Assembly: GCA_938024995.1 (NCBI GenBank) | Contig: CALJDU010000020.1 | Span: 62,001 to 126,000 of the forward strand | Length of the DNA: 64,000 nucleotides | Reading direction: 5' to 3' | Source of the DNA: an uncultured bacterium | Lineage (GTDB): Bacteria; Myxococcota_A; Polyangia; Polyangiales; Houyiibacteriaceae | Shown here: positions 20,055 to 27,857 of the stretch, in pieces | Numbering within the stretch: position 1 is the stretch's first letter | Layout: every line of letters begins with the position of its first letter | Program-made: the position numbers and the translations under genes | Notes under the pieces: model-generated | What the model saw: only the letters and a program-made list of their open reading frames with translations | Told to the model about the DNA's origin: nothing | Database searches by the model: none

Positions 20055-20090
20055 GTTGGGCGCGACCTCCAAGTCGCGCCCAACTTCGTT
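20055..20090 (+). terminator. Intrinsic terminator after ompA
   Basis: A perfect 12-bp stem (GTTGGGCGCGAC at 20055-20066, GTCGCGCCCAAC at 20073-20084) around loop CTCCAA, followed by TTCGTT. It lies 27 bp after the ompA stop. A T7 run also occurs a little further on at about 20104-20110. Confidence 0.75.
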
Positions 20091-20165
20091 TCCGGCGCGT
20101 CCGTTTTTTTGGAGATCTTCCGAGGACTTGCCACCGTAGCTCGCACATCACTCACCCATTTCGCT

Positions 20166-20181
20166 TGGCAAGCAAGTTGCA
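20166..20181 (+). promoter_or_regulatory. Sigma-54 (-24/-12) promoter of the DUF481-mscS operon
   Basis: TGGCAAGCAAGTTGCA. GG at 20167-20168 and GC at 20179-20180 are exactly 10 bases apart. It matches TGGCACG-N4-TTGCA with a single difference (A for C at position 6). This is the best -24/-12 match I found in the window. The predicted start is near 20191, 92 bases before the DUF481 ATG, so the hairpin at 20228 would be in the leader. Confidence 0.65.
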
Positions 20182-20227
20182 AACTCGCGACGTGAGCCGC
20201 TTCAGCGGAGTGAACAAATTACTACCG

Positions 20228-20258
20228 CCCGAACGGGCATCAAAGAATCCCGTTCGGG
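20228..20258 (+). promoter_or_regulatory. Leader hairpin upstream of DUF481 gene
   Basis: Perfect 10-bp inverted repeat CCCGAACGGG (20228-20237) and CCCGTTCGGG (20249-20258) around an 11-base A-rich loop. GAAAAATAGAGG follows. It ends 24 bases before the ATG and 16 bases before the AGGAG ribosome binding site, within the predicted transcript. There is no T-tract, so it is more likely an mRNA stability or translation element than a terminator. Confidence 0.5.
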
Positions 20259-20282
20259 GAAAAATAGAGGACTCAGGAGACC

Positions 20283-21179
20283 ATGGACATCACCGCAGCC
20301 AATCGTGCGCTGTTCGTTTCCCTCGCCGCAGCGCTTGCGCTCAGCTGGAACCCGCAGATCGCCAACGCTCAAGATCAGTTCACCGAATCAGCGACCACCG
20401 ACGCTCCGTCCGAGGATGAGACCTCGTGGTCCATCTCCGCCGGCGGTGTTTTCAACTCGGGTAACACCCGGTCGTGGCAGCTCAACGCGGGCACCGACTT
20501 CCGCCTCGTACGGGGTCGTCACGCGCTTGGAGCGAACTTCTCGTTCAACTACGGACGAGCGGACATCAAGGACGAGAACAACCTCTTCACGGGCTACACG
20601 GACACCGTGCGGAACGCGAACACGGCCGTCCGCTACGACTTCTTCCTCACGGACAACGACGCGATTTTCCTCGCGGCCAAGCACCGCTGGGACACCTTCG
20701 CGGGTCTCGACACGCGGCTTCAGCTTCAGGCGGGTTACCTGCGTAACTTCTTCAAGCGCGAGAAGCACCGCTTCTGGGGCGAGATTGGTTACGACTTCAC
20801 CTACGACAACTTCGATCCCGACCCGCTCCCGAACCCGGACGCGGACGCGGCGATCTGTGACGCGACGATGGGAAGTGATCCCACGGACCCGAGCTGCTTC
20901 GCCGACGGCACGCAGATCGTTCACGCGGCCCGCGTCTACATTGGTTACGACAACCACTTGAACGACAACGTTCAGTTCTTGGCGGGCGCCGAGGTTCTCA
21001 TCAACGTCGAGGAGCTCGAGGACGTACGCCTCAACTTCGACGCTGCGCTCCGCAGCACCATCATCGACAGCCTCCAGATCGAGCTCAAGTTCCGCTTGCA
21101 GTTCGATAACGTTCCGGTTCCCGGCAACGTCAAGGTCGACACGAACACGACCGTCTCCCTCATCTACACGCTTCTTTGA
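20283..21179 (+). CDS. DUF481-family outer-membrane protein
   Basis: 298 residues. AGGAG lies 4 bases before the ATG. The signal peptide ends at IANAQ. The mature chain is an alternating beta pattern with WSISAGGVFNSGNTRSWQLNAG, the DUF481 opening motif (GNT), and FFLTDNDAIFLAAKHRWD. Family members are predicted outer-membrane barrels, some salt-stress induced. A Cys-containing loop (CDATMGSDPTDPSC) is inserted around residues 197-210. The stop TGA overlaps the mscS ATG by one base, so the two are translationally coupled. Confidence 0.85.
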   Translation: MDITAANRALFVSLAAALALSWNPQIANAQDQFTESATTDAPSEDETSWSISAGGVFNSGNTRSWQLNAGTDFRLVRGRHALGANFSFNYGRADIKDENNLFTGYTDTVRNANTAVRYDFFLTDNDAIFLAAKHRWDTFAGLDTRLQLQAGYLRNFFKREKHRFWGEIGYDFTYDNFDPDPLPNPDADAAICDATMGSDPTDPSCFADGTQIVHAARVYIGYDNHLNDNVQFLAGAEVLINVEELEDVRLNFDAALRSTIIDSLQIELKFRLQFDNVPVPGNVKVDTNTTVSLIYTLL

Positions 21180-22069
21180 TGTCGTTTCTCACACTTCAAG
21201 AAGCCGCTGCTGGCGCCGCCGGCGAAGCGGGTGACGCGGTCGCGCAGTCCTTCGCAGGGTTCGATATCAGTGATGGCATTGACCTCGCGAAGACCCATGG
21301 CCCGAAGGTCATCGGTGCGATCATCGCGCTCTTCGTGGGCTGGATCATCGCCGGCTGGGTTGGACGAATGGTCCGCAAGGGCCTCGAGAAGAAGAACTTC
21401 GACGCCACGTTGACGCGCTTCTTCGCACAGGTCGCTCGCTACCTCGTGCTCATCGGCGTCGTGCTCGGTGTCTTGGGGGTCTTCGGGATCCAGACCTCCA
21501 GCTTCGCGGCGATTATCGGTGCCGCAGGTCTGGCCGTCGGTCTCGCGTTCCAGGGCACGCTCGGGAACTTCGCGTCCGGCATAATGCTTCTTGTGTTCCG
21601 CCCCTTCGGCGTTGGCGATCTCGTCAGCACCGCGGGCATCCTCGGGATCTGCGAGGACATCGGGCTCTTCACCTGTACGTTCAAGACGCTCGACAACCGC
21701 CGCATCATCGTCCCGAACGGGAAGGTCGCGGGCGAGGTGATCGAGAACATCGGTGCCGAAGATCTGCGCCGCGTCGACATCGACGTGGGCACGGACTACG
21801 GCGCGGACATCGACGAGACCCGGAAGCTCCTCGAAGGCGCGATCAAGACCATCCAGGGTGGTCTTAGCGATCCGGCTCCGCAGGTCTTCTGTGCTTCGCT
21901 TGGCGCTTCCTCTGTCGACTGGCAGATGCGCGTCTGGTGCAAGACCGAGGACTACTGGGACGTCTGGCAGGACACGATCCGCGTGACCAAGAAGACGCTC
22001 GACGACAATGGGATCGGGATTCCGTTCCCGCAGATGGACGTCCATCTTGATGGAAAGATAGGTCAGTGA
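21179..22069 (+). CDS. Small-conductance mechanosensitive channel (MscS family)
   Basis: 296 residues from the ATG at 21179, overlapping the DUF481 stop (TGATG). Three hydrophobic helices occupy residues about 38-120. The pore-lining helix reads AAIIGAAGLAVGLAFQGTLGNFASG, with the Gly/Ala packing pattern of MscS TM3. The beta domain (RPFGVGDLV, FKTLDNRRIIVPNGKV) and a C-terminal alpha/beta part follow. MscS channels open under membrane tension to release solutes during hypo-osmotic shock. Pairing with a DUF481 barrel and a sigma-54-like promoter suggests an osmotic or envelope-stress role. Confidence 0.92.
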   Translation: MSFLTLQEAAAGAAGEAGDAVAQSFAGFDISDGIDLAKTHGPKVIGAIIALFVGWIIAGWVGRMVRKGLEKKNFDATLTRFFAQVARYLVLIGVVLGVLGVFGIQTSSFAAIIGAAGLAVGLAFQGTLGNFASGIMLLVFRPFGVGDLVSTAGILGICEDIGLFTCTFKTLDNRRIIVPNGKVAGEVIENIGAEDLRRVDIDVGTDYGADIDETRKLLEGAIKTIQGGLSDPAPQVFCASLGASSVDWQMRVWCKTEDYWDVWQDTIRVTKKTLDDNGIGIPFPQMDVHLDGKIGQ

Positions 22070-22260
22070 TGATCGACGCAGACACGATTCTGAATAAGCT
22101 CAAAGAGGTCGGGATCCCCGACGAGTACGCGCAGAAAGCGGCCGACGCGATCGCGGGACTCATCAAGGACAAACTTGGTGACGTGACCGGTGGCGTGACG
22201 GAGAACCTCGGCGGCCTCAAGGGGCTCGCCGGTGGGCTCCTCGGCGGCAAAGACGACTGA
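22069..22260 (+). CDS. Small amphipathic protein downstream of MscS
   Basis: 63 residues from ATG 22069, which overlaps the mscS stop (TGATG); a GTG at 22066 is an alternative. The N-terminal helix TILNKLKEVGIPDEYAQKAADAIAGLIKDKL is amphipathic. The C-terminal half is Gly-rich (GGLKGLAGGLLGG) and ends KDD. Translational coupling to the channel makes an accessory or regulatory role conceivable, but no family is recognised. Confidence 0.65.
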   Translation: MIDADTILNKLKEVGIPDEYAQKAADAIAGLIKDKLGDVTGGVTENLGGLKGLAGGLLGGKDD

Positions 22261-22410
22261 CTCGATTCGTTCGATGAGGGACTATGGCGGGCGGCATCCT
22301 TTGTGTAGGGTGACGCCCGTTCCCTTTTTGGGGGAGCCGTTCGTGGAGAGCGGTTGCAGGGAAACAGGACGTTGGGGGGAGCAGACGTTGAAGAAGAGAG
22401 GCCATCGGAT

Positions 22411-23781
22411 ATGAGGTTCCTGGAATTTCGCCCCCACACGGCGGCTCGTGTGCTCGCGATGATCATCGGCGCGATGGTCGTGGTCGGCGCTCCCAGCTCA
22501 GCAAGCGCTGAGTCGGGGGTGATCAACCTTCACCTCGACGTGGGCTTCGGCGCACCGCTGACCGATCCGATTCGGCCACGTTCTCCCAAGATCATCGGCG
22601 AGAGCAACTCGGCTTTCGGCGGCGTCGCATGGTTGAGCGGCGACTGGCAGTTCAGCGCGCCCCTGGCTCTCGAGCTCATCGTGGGCGGCGGCGGCTTCGC
22701 GCGACGGATGGATCAGATCGACACGGGCACAAGTTACGGCACGGTCGGCATCGGGCTTCGCTGGCGCATCATCGACGACGAGGGCGGCTACCTGAACCTC
22801 CCCACCGGCAACTTCCACGGGAACCTCTGGGCGTCTGCGCACATTGGCTTTCACAGCTTCGACAGTCAGCAGTTCGGTTTTGACGTCGCGGTGGGCTACG
22901 AAGCGTCGGTGTTCCGGCCGCTCCAGGTGGGCGTGTTCGTTCGCGCGGTCATGACGTTCGGCGGCGAGAACCAGAGCAGCATCGACTCCTTCTTGGTTGC
23001 TGGTATCTCGCTCTCGCTCGATGTGATGGGCGAAGCGGGTCCGGCGGACAGCGACGGTGACGGTTTGACCGATCAGCGCGAAGCCGAGCTCGGTCTGGAT
23101 CCGAACTCACCGGACAGCGACCGCGACGGCATCCCCGACGGCATCGAGGTCGACGCGGGTTACGACCCGCTTCAGCGCGATTCCGACTCGGATGGCCTGA
23201 ACGACAACGACGAAGATGAAAACGGAAACGGAGTGCTCGACGCAGGCGAGACCGATCCAACTCGTGGCGACACCGATGGTGGCGGCATCCCGGATCTCGA
23301 TGAGGTCCGCGACCCGATGCAGGATCCGCGTGACCCGGCCGACGATGATGGTGACGGCGACGGCGTCGCGAACAACCTCGACTCGTGTCCGAACTCGTCG
23401 AGCGGGGAGCAAGTGGGCGCGACGGGGTGCGCGGCGCTCAGCGGAACGCTTCAGCTCGAAGGCGTCGAGTTCGCGACGGGAAGCGCTGACATCCTCCCGT
23501 CCTCAGAGTCGACCCTCAACGAAGCGCTCGGTGTGCTTCGCGGAGCACCAAACGCACGGGTCGAGATCGCTGGCCACACCGATGACCGCGGCAACGCGGC
23601 GAACAACCGACGGCTCTCCCAGCGCCGCGCCGAATCTGTCCTGGAGTGGCTCGTCGAGCACGGGCTCGGCCGGGACCGTTTCACGACGCGCGGCTACGGG
23701 CCGAGTGAGCCCATCGACACCAACGACACCTCGGAAGGGCGTCAGCGGAACCGCCGGATTGAGTTCCGTCGTCTCGACTAA
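22411..23781 (+). CDS. OmpA-family protein with calcium-repeat linker
   Basis: 456 residues. The ATG at 22411 begins MRFLEFRPHTAARVLAM and a signal peptide ending ASAES. Residues about 27-210 form a barrel-like beta region. Asp-rich repeats (DSDGDGLTDQREAELGLDP, DSDRDGIPDGIEVDAGYDP) cover about 212-330. The OmpA/MotB C-terminal domain contains IAGHTDDRGNAANNRRLSQRR and ends RQRNRRIEFRR. It should anchor to peptidoglycan, as does the 638-residue relative at 18111. Confidence 0.88.
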   Translation: MRFLEFRPHTAARVLAMIIGAMVVVGAPSSASAESGVINLHLDVGFGAPLTDPIRPRSPKIIGESNSAFGGVAWLSGDWQFSAPLALELIVGGGGFARRMDQIDTGTSYGTVGIGLRWRIIDDEGGYLNLPTGNFHGNLWASAHIGFHSFDSQQFGFDVAVGYEASVFRPLQVGVFVRAVMTFGGENQSSIDSFLVAGISLSLDVMGEAGPADSDGDGLTDQREAELGLDPNSPDSDRDGIPDGIEVDAGYDPLQRDSDSDGLNDNDEDENGNGVLDAGETDPTRGDTDGGGIPDLDEVRDPMQDPRDPADDDGDGDGVANNLDSCPNSSSGEQVGATGCAALSGTLQLEGVEFATGSADILPSSESTLNEALGVLRGAPNARVEIAGHTDDRGNAANNRRLSQRRAESVLEWLVEHGLGRDRFTTRGYGPSEPIDTNDTSEGRQRNRRIEFRRLD

Positions 23782-23889
23782 TCTTTGGCAGACCTTGCGA
23801 CTGCTTCTCAAACGAACTTTGAATGAAACACGCACCGCGTCGTCTAGGCGGGTGTTAGATGCTGCGACAGCGGCGGAGAGAGAATACGA

Positions 23890-24228
23890 ATGTTGAAAAA
23901 TGGTTCACGTGGTGATGACGTGCGGGCGCTTCAGACTCAGCTCAATGAGATGGGCTTTGGCCTCGAGGTCGATGGGATCTTCGGCTCCGGTACCGACGCC
24001 GCGGTCAAGCAGCTCCAGACGATGTTTGGTTACACGGTCGACGGGATCGTTGGGCCTGGCACGATGAAGCTTATTGATGTGCAGAAGGGTCTCGGCTGGA
24101 ACGTCTCGCACGACGATGCAGAGAAGAAGGCGCTTCAGGCGCAGGGCAAGTGGGTCGAGCCGGCCAAGGGCGCGATCGCTGAGAAGGGCGGACCTCCCGG
24201 CACCAAGGGCGGCGCCAAGAAGAAGTGA
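23890..24228 (+). CDS. Peptidoglycan-binding domain protein, no signal peptide
   Basis: 112 residues. The first 67 form one PG_binding_1 domain: GSRGDDVRALQTQLNEMGF, VDGIFGSGTDAAVKQLQ and VDGIVGPGTMKLI. A charged helix and a Gly/Lys-rich tail (PPGTKGGAKKK) follow. No signal peptide or lipobox precedes the domain, which starts at residue 2. The protein may be exported by a non-Sec route, released by lysis, or bind a cytoplasmic wall precursor; the sequence does not decide. An intrinsic terminator lies at 24352. Confidence 0.8.
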   Translation: MLKNGSRGDDVRALQTQLNEMGFGLEVDGIFGSGTDAAVKQLQTMFGYTVDGIVGPGTMKLIDVQKGLGWNVSHDDAEKKALQAQGKWVEPAKGAIAEKGGPPGTKGGAKKK

Positions 24229-24351
24229 ACTGACGCAAGAGGTCGTTGACAGCAAGCGACGTGGTGACGCGACGAGATCGGCAAAGCGACCGGTCGAGGA
24301 GCGTCGCGCACTTCGCCCGCAGCAGAGCGGAGCGAACGTTTGGGTGAATGA

Positions 24352-24385
24352 AGAGCGAGGGATTTTCCTTCGCTCTTTCTCTTTT
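24352..24385 (+). terminator. Intrinsic terminator after PG-binding gene
   Basis: A 10-bp stem (24352-24361 with 24367-24376, one G-T pair) around loop ATTTT, followed by the T-rich run TTCTCTTTT. It lies 124 bp after the stop of the PG-binding gene and upstream of the GAF-gene promoter, so it separates two transcription units. Confidence 0.8.
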
Positions 24386-24530
24386 GGTCTCACATCAAAC
24401 GCAGGGTCTGACCCACGCTTTAGCCCAAGGTGTGGGGACGTACCTGCCATCCCACTTGGCGCGCTTGATACGCGCGCCAGTCAAGCGTCCCACACTCGCC
24501 GTTTTTGGCATCAATGAAGGCTTCACGTGG

Positions 24531-24546
24531 TGGTCTGGGGTTTGCA
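24531..24546 (+). promoter_or_regulatory. Putative sigma-54 (-24/-12) promoter of GAF gene
   Basis: TGGTCTGGGGTTTGCA. GG at 24532-24533 and GC at 24544-24545 are exactly 10 bases apart, with TTGCA at -12 and G at position 7. Positions 4-6 differ from consensus. The predicted start near 24557 lies 31 bases before the chosen ATG (24588), which supports that start over the upstream extension. Confidence 0.5.
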
Positions 24547-24587
24547 ACATCGCCTCGCCAGTGAAGTCCCCACACGCAGCGGCGTTG

Positions 24588-25271
24588 ATGGCCAACCTCA
24601 CTCGTTCGAGTTCGAATAGACGACTCGACCGATGGCTAGCGTCTGCTGCCGATCGCGCGCGCGCCCCAATGGCGTACGTAGGGGTGTTAACGCAGAACCT
24701 TGAGATCATTTGCGCCATGGTCGGGATGCCGCGCGCTTTCGCGATCTCGCGTGCTTGCCCGAGGCGTGGTTCTCTTTCCGAGTTCGTGGCGACCTCTGGT
24801 GTGACGCAGATCTTGTCGGATGTGCACGATGCCGAGATTCCGGACCAAGTGCGTGATCGCTTTCGGGTCATTCGCGCGCGCTCCATGGTCGCCGCTCCAC
24901 TGCGCATCGACGGAGAGATCGTTGGCGCGGTGAACGTTCTCGACGCCCGGCCGCGCGACTTTGAACCCGCGCTCGCGGCGTGGATCGATCTCCAAGGGGA
25001 CAAGGCGGCGCAACACGTCGCAGAGTGGTCTGACTCCATCGTCACGACCAAGGCGGTCGAGGACGAGGACGTCGCCATCGAGCAGCTGGTGGATCGCGTG
25101 GAGCACGGAGTCGCTGAGCTCGCGCCGCTCATCCGCTTGCTTGAGCTCGCGGGTGACGTGCCGCCGGACGCGTGGCTCGAGGGCCTGGAGTCACTTGGGC
25201 CACCGGGACGATCGTACGACGCGCTCCGTCAGGACCTCGACGAGCTCATCCGAAGATGGCGCAAGCCGTAG
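24588..25271 (+). CDS. GAF-domain sensor protein
   Basis: 227 residues from ATG 24588. Residues about 12-150 form a GAF domain: MAYVGVLTQNLEIICAMVG, FVATSGVTQILSDV, IRARSMVAAPLRIDGEIVGAVNVLDARPRDF. That is the strand-helix order of small-molecule or redox-sensing GAF domains. The C-terminal ~75 residues are helical and acidic, with no output domain recognised. It is convergent with the FHA-domain sigma-54 activator at 25360, so it could be its signal input, but this is only positional. Confidence 0.75.
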   Translation: MANLTRSSSNRRLDRWLASAADRARAPMAYVGVLTQNLEIICAMVGMPRAFAISRACPRRGSLSEFVATSGVTQILSDVHDAEIPDQVRDRFRVIRARSMVAAPLRIDGEIVGAVNVLDARPRDFEPALAAWIDLQGDKAAQHVAEWSDSIVTTKAVEDEDVAIEQLVDRVEHGVAELAPLIRLLELAGDVPPDAWLEGLESLGPPGRSYDALRQDLDELIRRWRKP

Positions 25272-25275
25272 CGTG

Positions 25276-25350
25276 TAGGCAAGCAGACGTAGCCACGCGC
25301 GCAGCTGAGCAGCCGTAGCCACGCGAGCAGGCGAGCAGCCGCAGCCACTA
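25276..25350. repeat. Imperfect ~25-bp tandem repeat
   Basis: Three degenerate units share AGCAGnCGnAGCCACG-like cores (AGCAGACGTAGCCACGCG, AGCAGCCGTAGCCACGCG, AGCAGCCGCAGCCACTAC). They fill the 88-bp gap between the convergent GAF and FHA-activator genes. No terminator is evident. Confidence 0.7.
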
Positions 25351-25359
25351 CGTCAGCGA

Positions 25360-26691
25360 CTATCGAAGGTCGTGGCGTCGGAGCAGGTGGAAGAGGTGCG
25401 AGCGGTCCATCCGCGCTTCACGCGCTGCCTTCGCGACGTTTCCATCCGCTTGGTTGAGCCAGTGCTTCAGGTACCGCGCCTCAAACTCGTGGAGCACGCT
25501 CGCCCGCGCTTCCTTGTAGGCGAGCGGAAGGAGCGGGCGAACACGGATGACGTCTTCGCTGTCTTCGACTCCATGGTCCATCCCGAGGTCGTGCGGGATC
25601 GTGGCCTCGCCCATCGCGATGGTGGCCTCGACCAGGTTCCGGAGCTCTCGGACGTTGCCAGGCCAGTGGTGTGAGCGGAGCGCGTCGAGGACGGCGCGCG
25701 GGAAGAGCTCGTCGATCGCGGAGTCATCTCCACACTCGCGCATGAAGTGCTCGATCAAGAGCGGAATGTCCGCCTCGCGCTTGCGCAGCGGGACGACCTT
25801 CAGCATCACGACCGCGAGACGGTAGTAGAGGTCGAGGCGGAACCGCCCGGCGTTGACCTCCGCGCGAAGGTCGCGGTTGGTCGCCGCGACGATGCGAACG
25901 TCCACGTCGATATCAGAGCGACCGCCGACCCGACGGAAGCGCTTGCGCTCGAGCGCGCCCAAGAGGTTGGGCTGAAGCTCGGGGGGGAGCTCGCCGATCT
26001 CATCCAGAAAGAGCGTCCCGCCGTTCGCCCGTTCGAAGGCGCCGATGTGTTGGCGGTCGGCGCTGGTGAAGGCGCCGCGCTCATGTCCGAAGAGCTCGCT
26101 CGCCACGAGGTTGGGCGCCATCGCGCCGCAGTCGACCGTGACAAAGGGTTTCTGAGCGCGCGGTCCGAGATCATGGACGGCGCGTGCGATGAGCTCCTTA
26201 CCGGTGCCCGATTCGCCGACGATCAAAACGGCGACCTCAGTGCGCGCGGCCTTCTGAACCTGCGCCATCAAGCGGCGCATCGACTCGGTACGTCCGCGGA
26301 GCTCACCGAGCGTGTCGCCCTCGTGCAGCTCGATCTGAACGCGCTCTCCTTCGCCGACGCGAGCCGTCGTTCGGCCGAGGCGAATCATCGTGCCCGCGGG
26401 GACCATCGCGCGTTCGATCCGGACCGAGCCCGCTGCGGTTCCGTTCGTCGAGCCGTGGTCGCGGACCAAGATCCCGTCTTGATGGCGCTCAAGCTCGACG
26501 TGGTACCGACTCACGGTCGGATCTGTGAGGACAACGTCGTTCCCGTTGGCGGTGCCAATGGTGAGCGTCTCGCTGGTGGCGGTGACCGTCCGACCAGCGT
26601 CAGGGCCCTCTGTGATCTCAATCGAGAGCGTGTCTACTGGCACGCTCCCCGAGTCATCATTGTAGGGCAGGGTGCGTTTTTCCCTCGGCAC
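25360..26691 (-). CDS. Sigma-54 activator with N-terminal FHA domain
   Basis: 443 residues, start GTG. The N-terminal FHA domain (about residues 25-100; LTIGTANGNDVVLTDPTVSR, HVELE, DHGSTNGT) binds phosphothreonine, so a Ser/Thr kinase is the likely input. The AAA+ core has Walker A GESGTGKE (about 157) and FLDEIGELPPELQ. The sigma-54-contact loop reads GAFTSA rather than the canonical GAFTGA (about 201). A Fis-type helix-turn-helix ends the protein (GNVAKAAREARMDRSHLFHLL). Activators of this kind drive sigma-54 promoters, of which three candidates lie within 8 kb upstream. Confidence 0.92.
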   Translation of the reverse strand: MPREKRTLPYNDDSGSVPVDTLSIEITEGPDAGRTVTATSETLTIGTANGNDVVLTDPTVSRYHVELERHQDGILVRDHGSTNGTAAGSVRIERAMVPAGTMIRLGRTTARVGEGERVQIELHEGDTLGELRGRTESMRRLMAQVQKAARTEVAVLIVGESGTGKELIARAVHDLGPRAQKPFVTVDCGAMAPNLVASELFGHERGAFTSADRQHIGAFERANGGTLFLDEIGELPPELQPNLLGALERKRFRRVGGRSDIDVDVRIVAATNRDLRAEVNAGRFRLDLYYRLAVVMLKVVPLRKREADIPLLIEHFMRECGDDSAIDELFPRAVLDALRSHHWPGNVRELRNLVEATIAMGEATIPHDLGMDHGVEDSEDVIRVRPLLPLAYKEARASVLHEFEARYLKHWLNQADGNVAKAAREARMDRSHLFHLLRRHDLR

Positions 26692-26893
26692 GGGCCGGAC
26701 GCTACCACAGCGACTCCGTAAAGAGTTCTCCCATTCGGAGGTGGATCCGCCACGAAGTTCAGCATCGTGGAGAGTTCACTCACGCTCGCGGTCCACCCCG
26801 ATGGGTCGGTCGCGGGCGGTTGTTTGAAGAGATGGACAGAACCTGAGGAAGTTGTCGCGTGGTCTTGTTTCTTCGGGAATAATCAAGCGCGAA

Positions 26894-27856
26894 ATGATCC
26901 GCTTCCTTTGCATTCTGAGCTTCGTCCTCCCCTTTCTCGCAGTGGCGAGTCCCTCACTTGCGCAGGATGGGTTCTTGCTCGACCGCTACATGTCGCCTGG
27001 CTCCCCAGATGACGGTGCGGTCGTTCAGATGCCCAACACGATCCCTCAAGGTGAGGTCGCGGCGAGGCTGGTCTTCAACTACACACACGATCCGCTCTTG
27101 ATCGTGTTGCGGAGCGATCGCGGAGTCGAGGTCGACACCATCGTCTCCAACCGTATCTCGGCCCACCTCGCGGCCAGCGTGGGTCTGCACGATCGGATCT
27201 CCTTCGTGATGGAGCTCCCGTTCACGCTTTGGCAGACCGGCGAAGCGACCGCGCCCAACCGTATCTTTACCCCAGACACGTGGGACCTCCGGACCGGTGG
27301 TGTCAACGACGTGGTGTTGGGTGCCCAGGCGCATCTGGTCGGGGGAGACACGGGGTTTCAGCTCGGCGTCGCGGCCAAACTCGTCCTCCCGACGGGTCGC
27401 CCGATTGTCCTCCAAGGTGACGGGCGCGTCGGCGCGCGCTTGATCGGGCGCGTCGGTTACGACAGCGGCAGCTTCGCGGTCGGTCTTCACCTCGGCGTCG
27501 CGCTCCGGCCGGAGCAGACCTACTTCTCCTACCAGACCGGCACCGACGCCTTCTTCGCGCTCGGTGTGTTTGGACGCGTCTCCGAGCACGTTCGTCTCGG
27601 CGGCGAGATCTTCGGCGCGACCGGGCTCAGCAAGCGCGCCGACGGCACGTCACGTTTCGCGACCCTCGACGACTCCCCGCTGGAGGGGATGGTCAGCGGT
27701 TGGTTCTACCCAGGAGGGGAAGACTCGATGTTCTACCTCGGCGTGACCGCCGGACTCGGGATCAACCGCGCGATCGGCGTGCCGACCATTCGAGGGCAGC
27801 TGTCCCTCGGGTTCAACTCCGCGCCGACAAGCAGTCAAGATCGCGCAAGCGAATAA
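26894..27856 (+). CDS. Outer-membrane barrel protein (OmpA-barrel relative)
   Basis: 320 residues from ATG 26894, signal peptide ending at SLAQD. The segment LVFNYTHDPLLIVLRSDRG, followed by SAHLAASVGLHDRISFVMELPFTLWQTG, parallels the barrel start of the OmpA protein at 18111 (HVDYANDPLVIEQDLGDAG, then FNRLVLYVGLPVQFYQDG). It therefore appears to be the same barrel family without the calcium repeats and peptidoglycan domain. It is divergent from the FHA activator and ends 1 bp before the cyclase start, so it leads a co-directional signalling run. Confidence 0.75.
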   Translation: MIRFLCILSFVLPFLAVASPSLAQDGFLLDRYMSPGSPDDGAVVQMPNTIPQGEVAARLVFNYTHDPLLIVLRSDRGVEVDTIVSNRISAHLAASVGLHDRISFVMELPFTLWQTGEATAPNRIFTPDTWDLRTGGVNDVVLGAQAHLVGGDTGFQLGVAAKLVLPTGRPIVLQGDGRVGARLIGRVGYDSGSFAVGLHLGVALRPEQTYFSYQTGTDAFFALGVFGRVSEHVRLGGEIFGATGLSKRADGTSRFATLDDSPLEGMVSGWFYPGGEDSMFYLGVTAGLGINRAIGVPTIRGQLSLGFNSAPTSSQDRASE

Positions 27857-27857
27857 C

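Larger units (their letters stand above)
24229..24587. other. Non-coding gap between PG-binding and GAF genes
   Basis: 359 bp. The first part holds an intrinsic terminator (24352-24385), and the end holds a sigma-54-like promoter (24531-24546). An open frame continues upstream from the GAF gene to 24348, but it would start inside the terminator and shows no domain, so I leave it out. On the minus strand an open stretch ends at 24395 and reads ACGDFTGEAMLQTPDHHVKP; I do not recognise it with confidence, and it may be a gene remnant. Confidence 0.6.

Noticed and set aside
22344..22358. TGGAGAGCGGTTGCA upstream of the second ompA gene as a sigma-54 promoter
   Set aside because: GG and GC are only 9 bases apart; sigma-54 spacing is strict at 10, so it was not listed as a feature.
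23786..23799. TTGGCAGACCTTGC upstream of the PG-binding gene as a sigma-54 promoter
   Set aside because: Spacing between GG and GC is 8 bases.
24348..24587. N-terminal extension of the GAF protein
   Set aside because: It would begin inside an intrinsic terminator, has no domain, and a sigma-54-like promoter lies within it just before ATG 24588.
24395..24610. Minus-strand fragment resembling a transporter substrate-binding protein end (ACGDFTGEAMLQ)
   Set aside because: I could not match it to a family with confidence; no start, and it overlaps regulatory sites. A protein search of this stretch would settle it.
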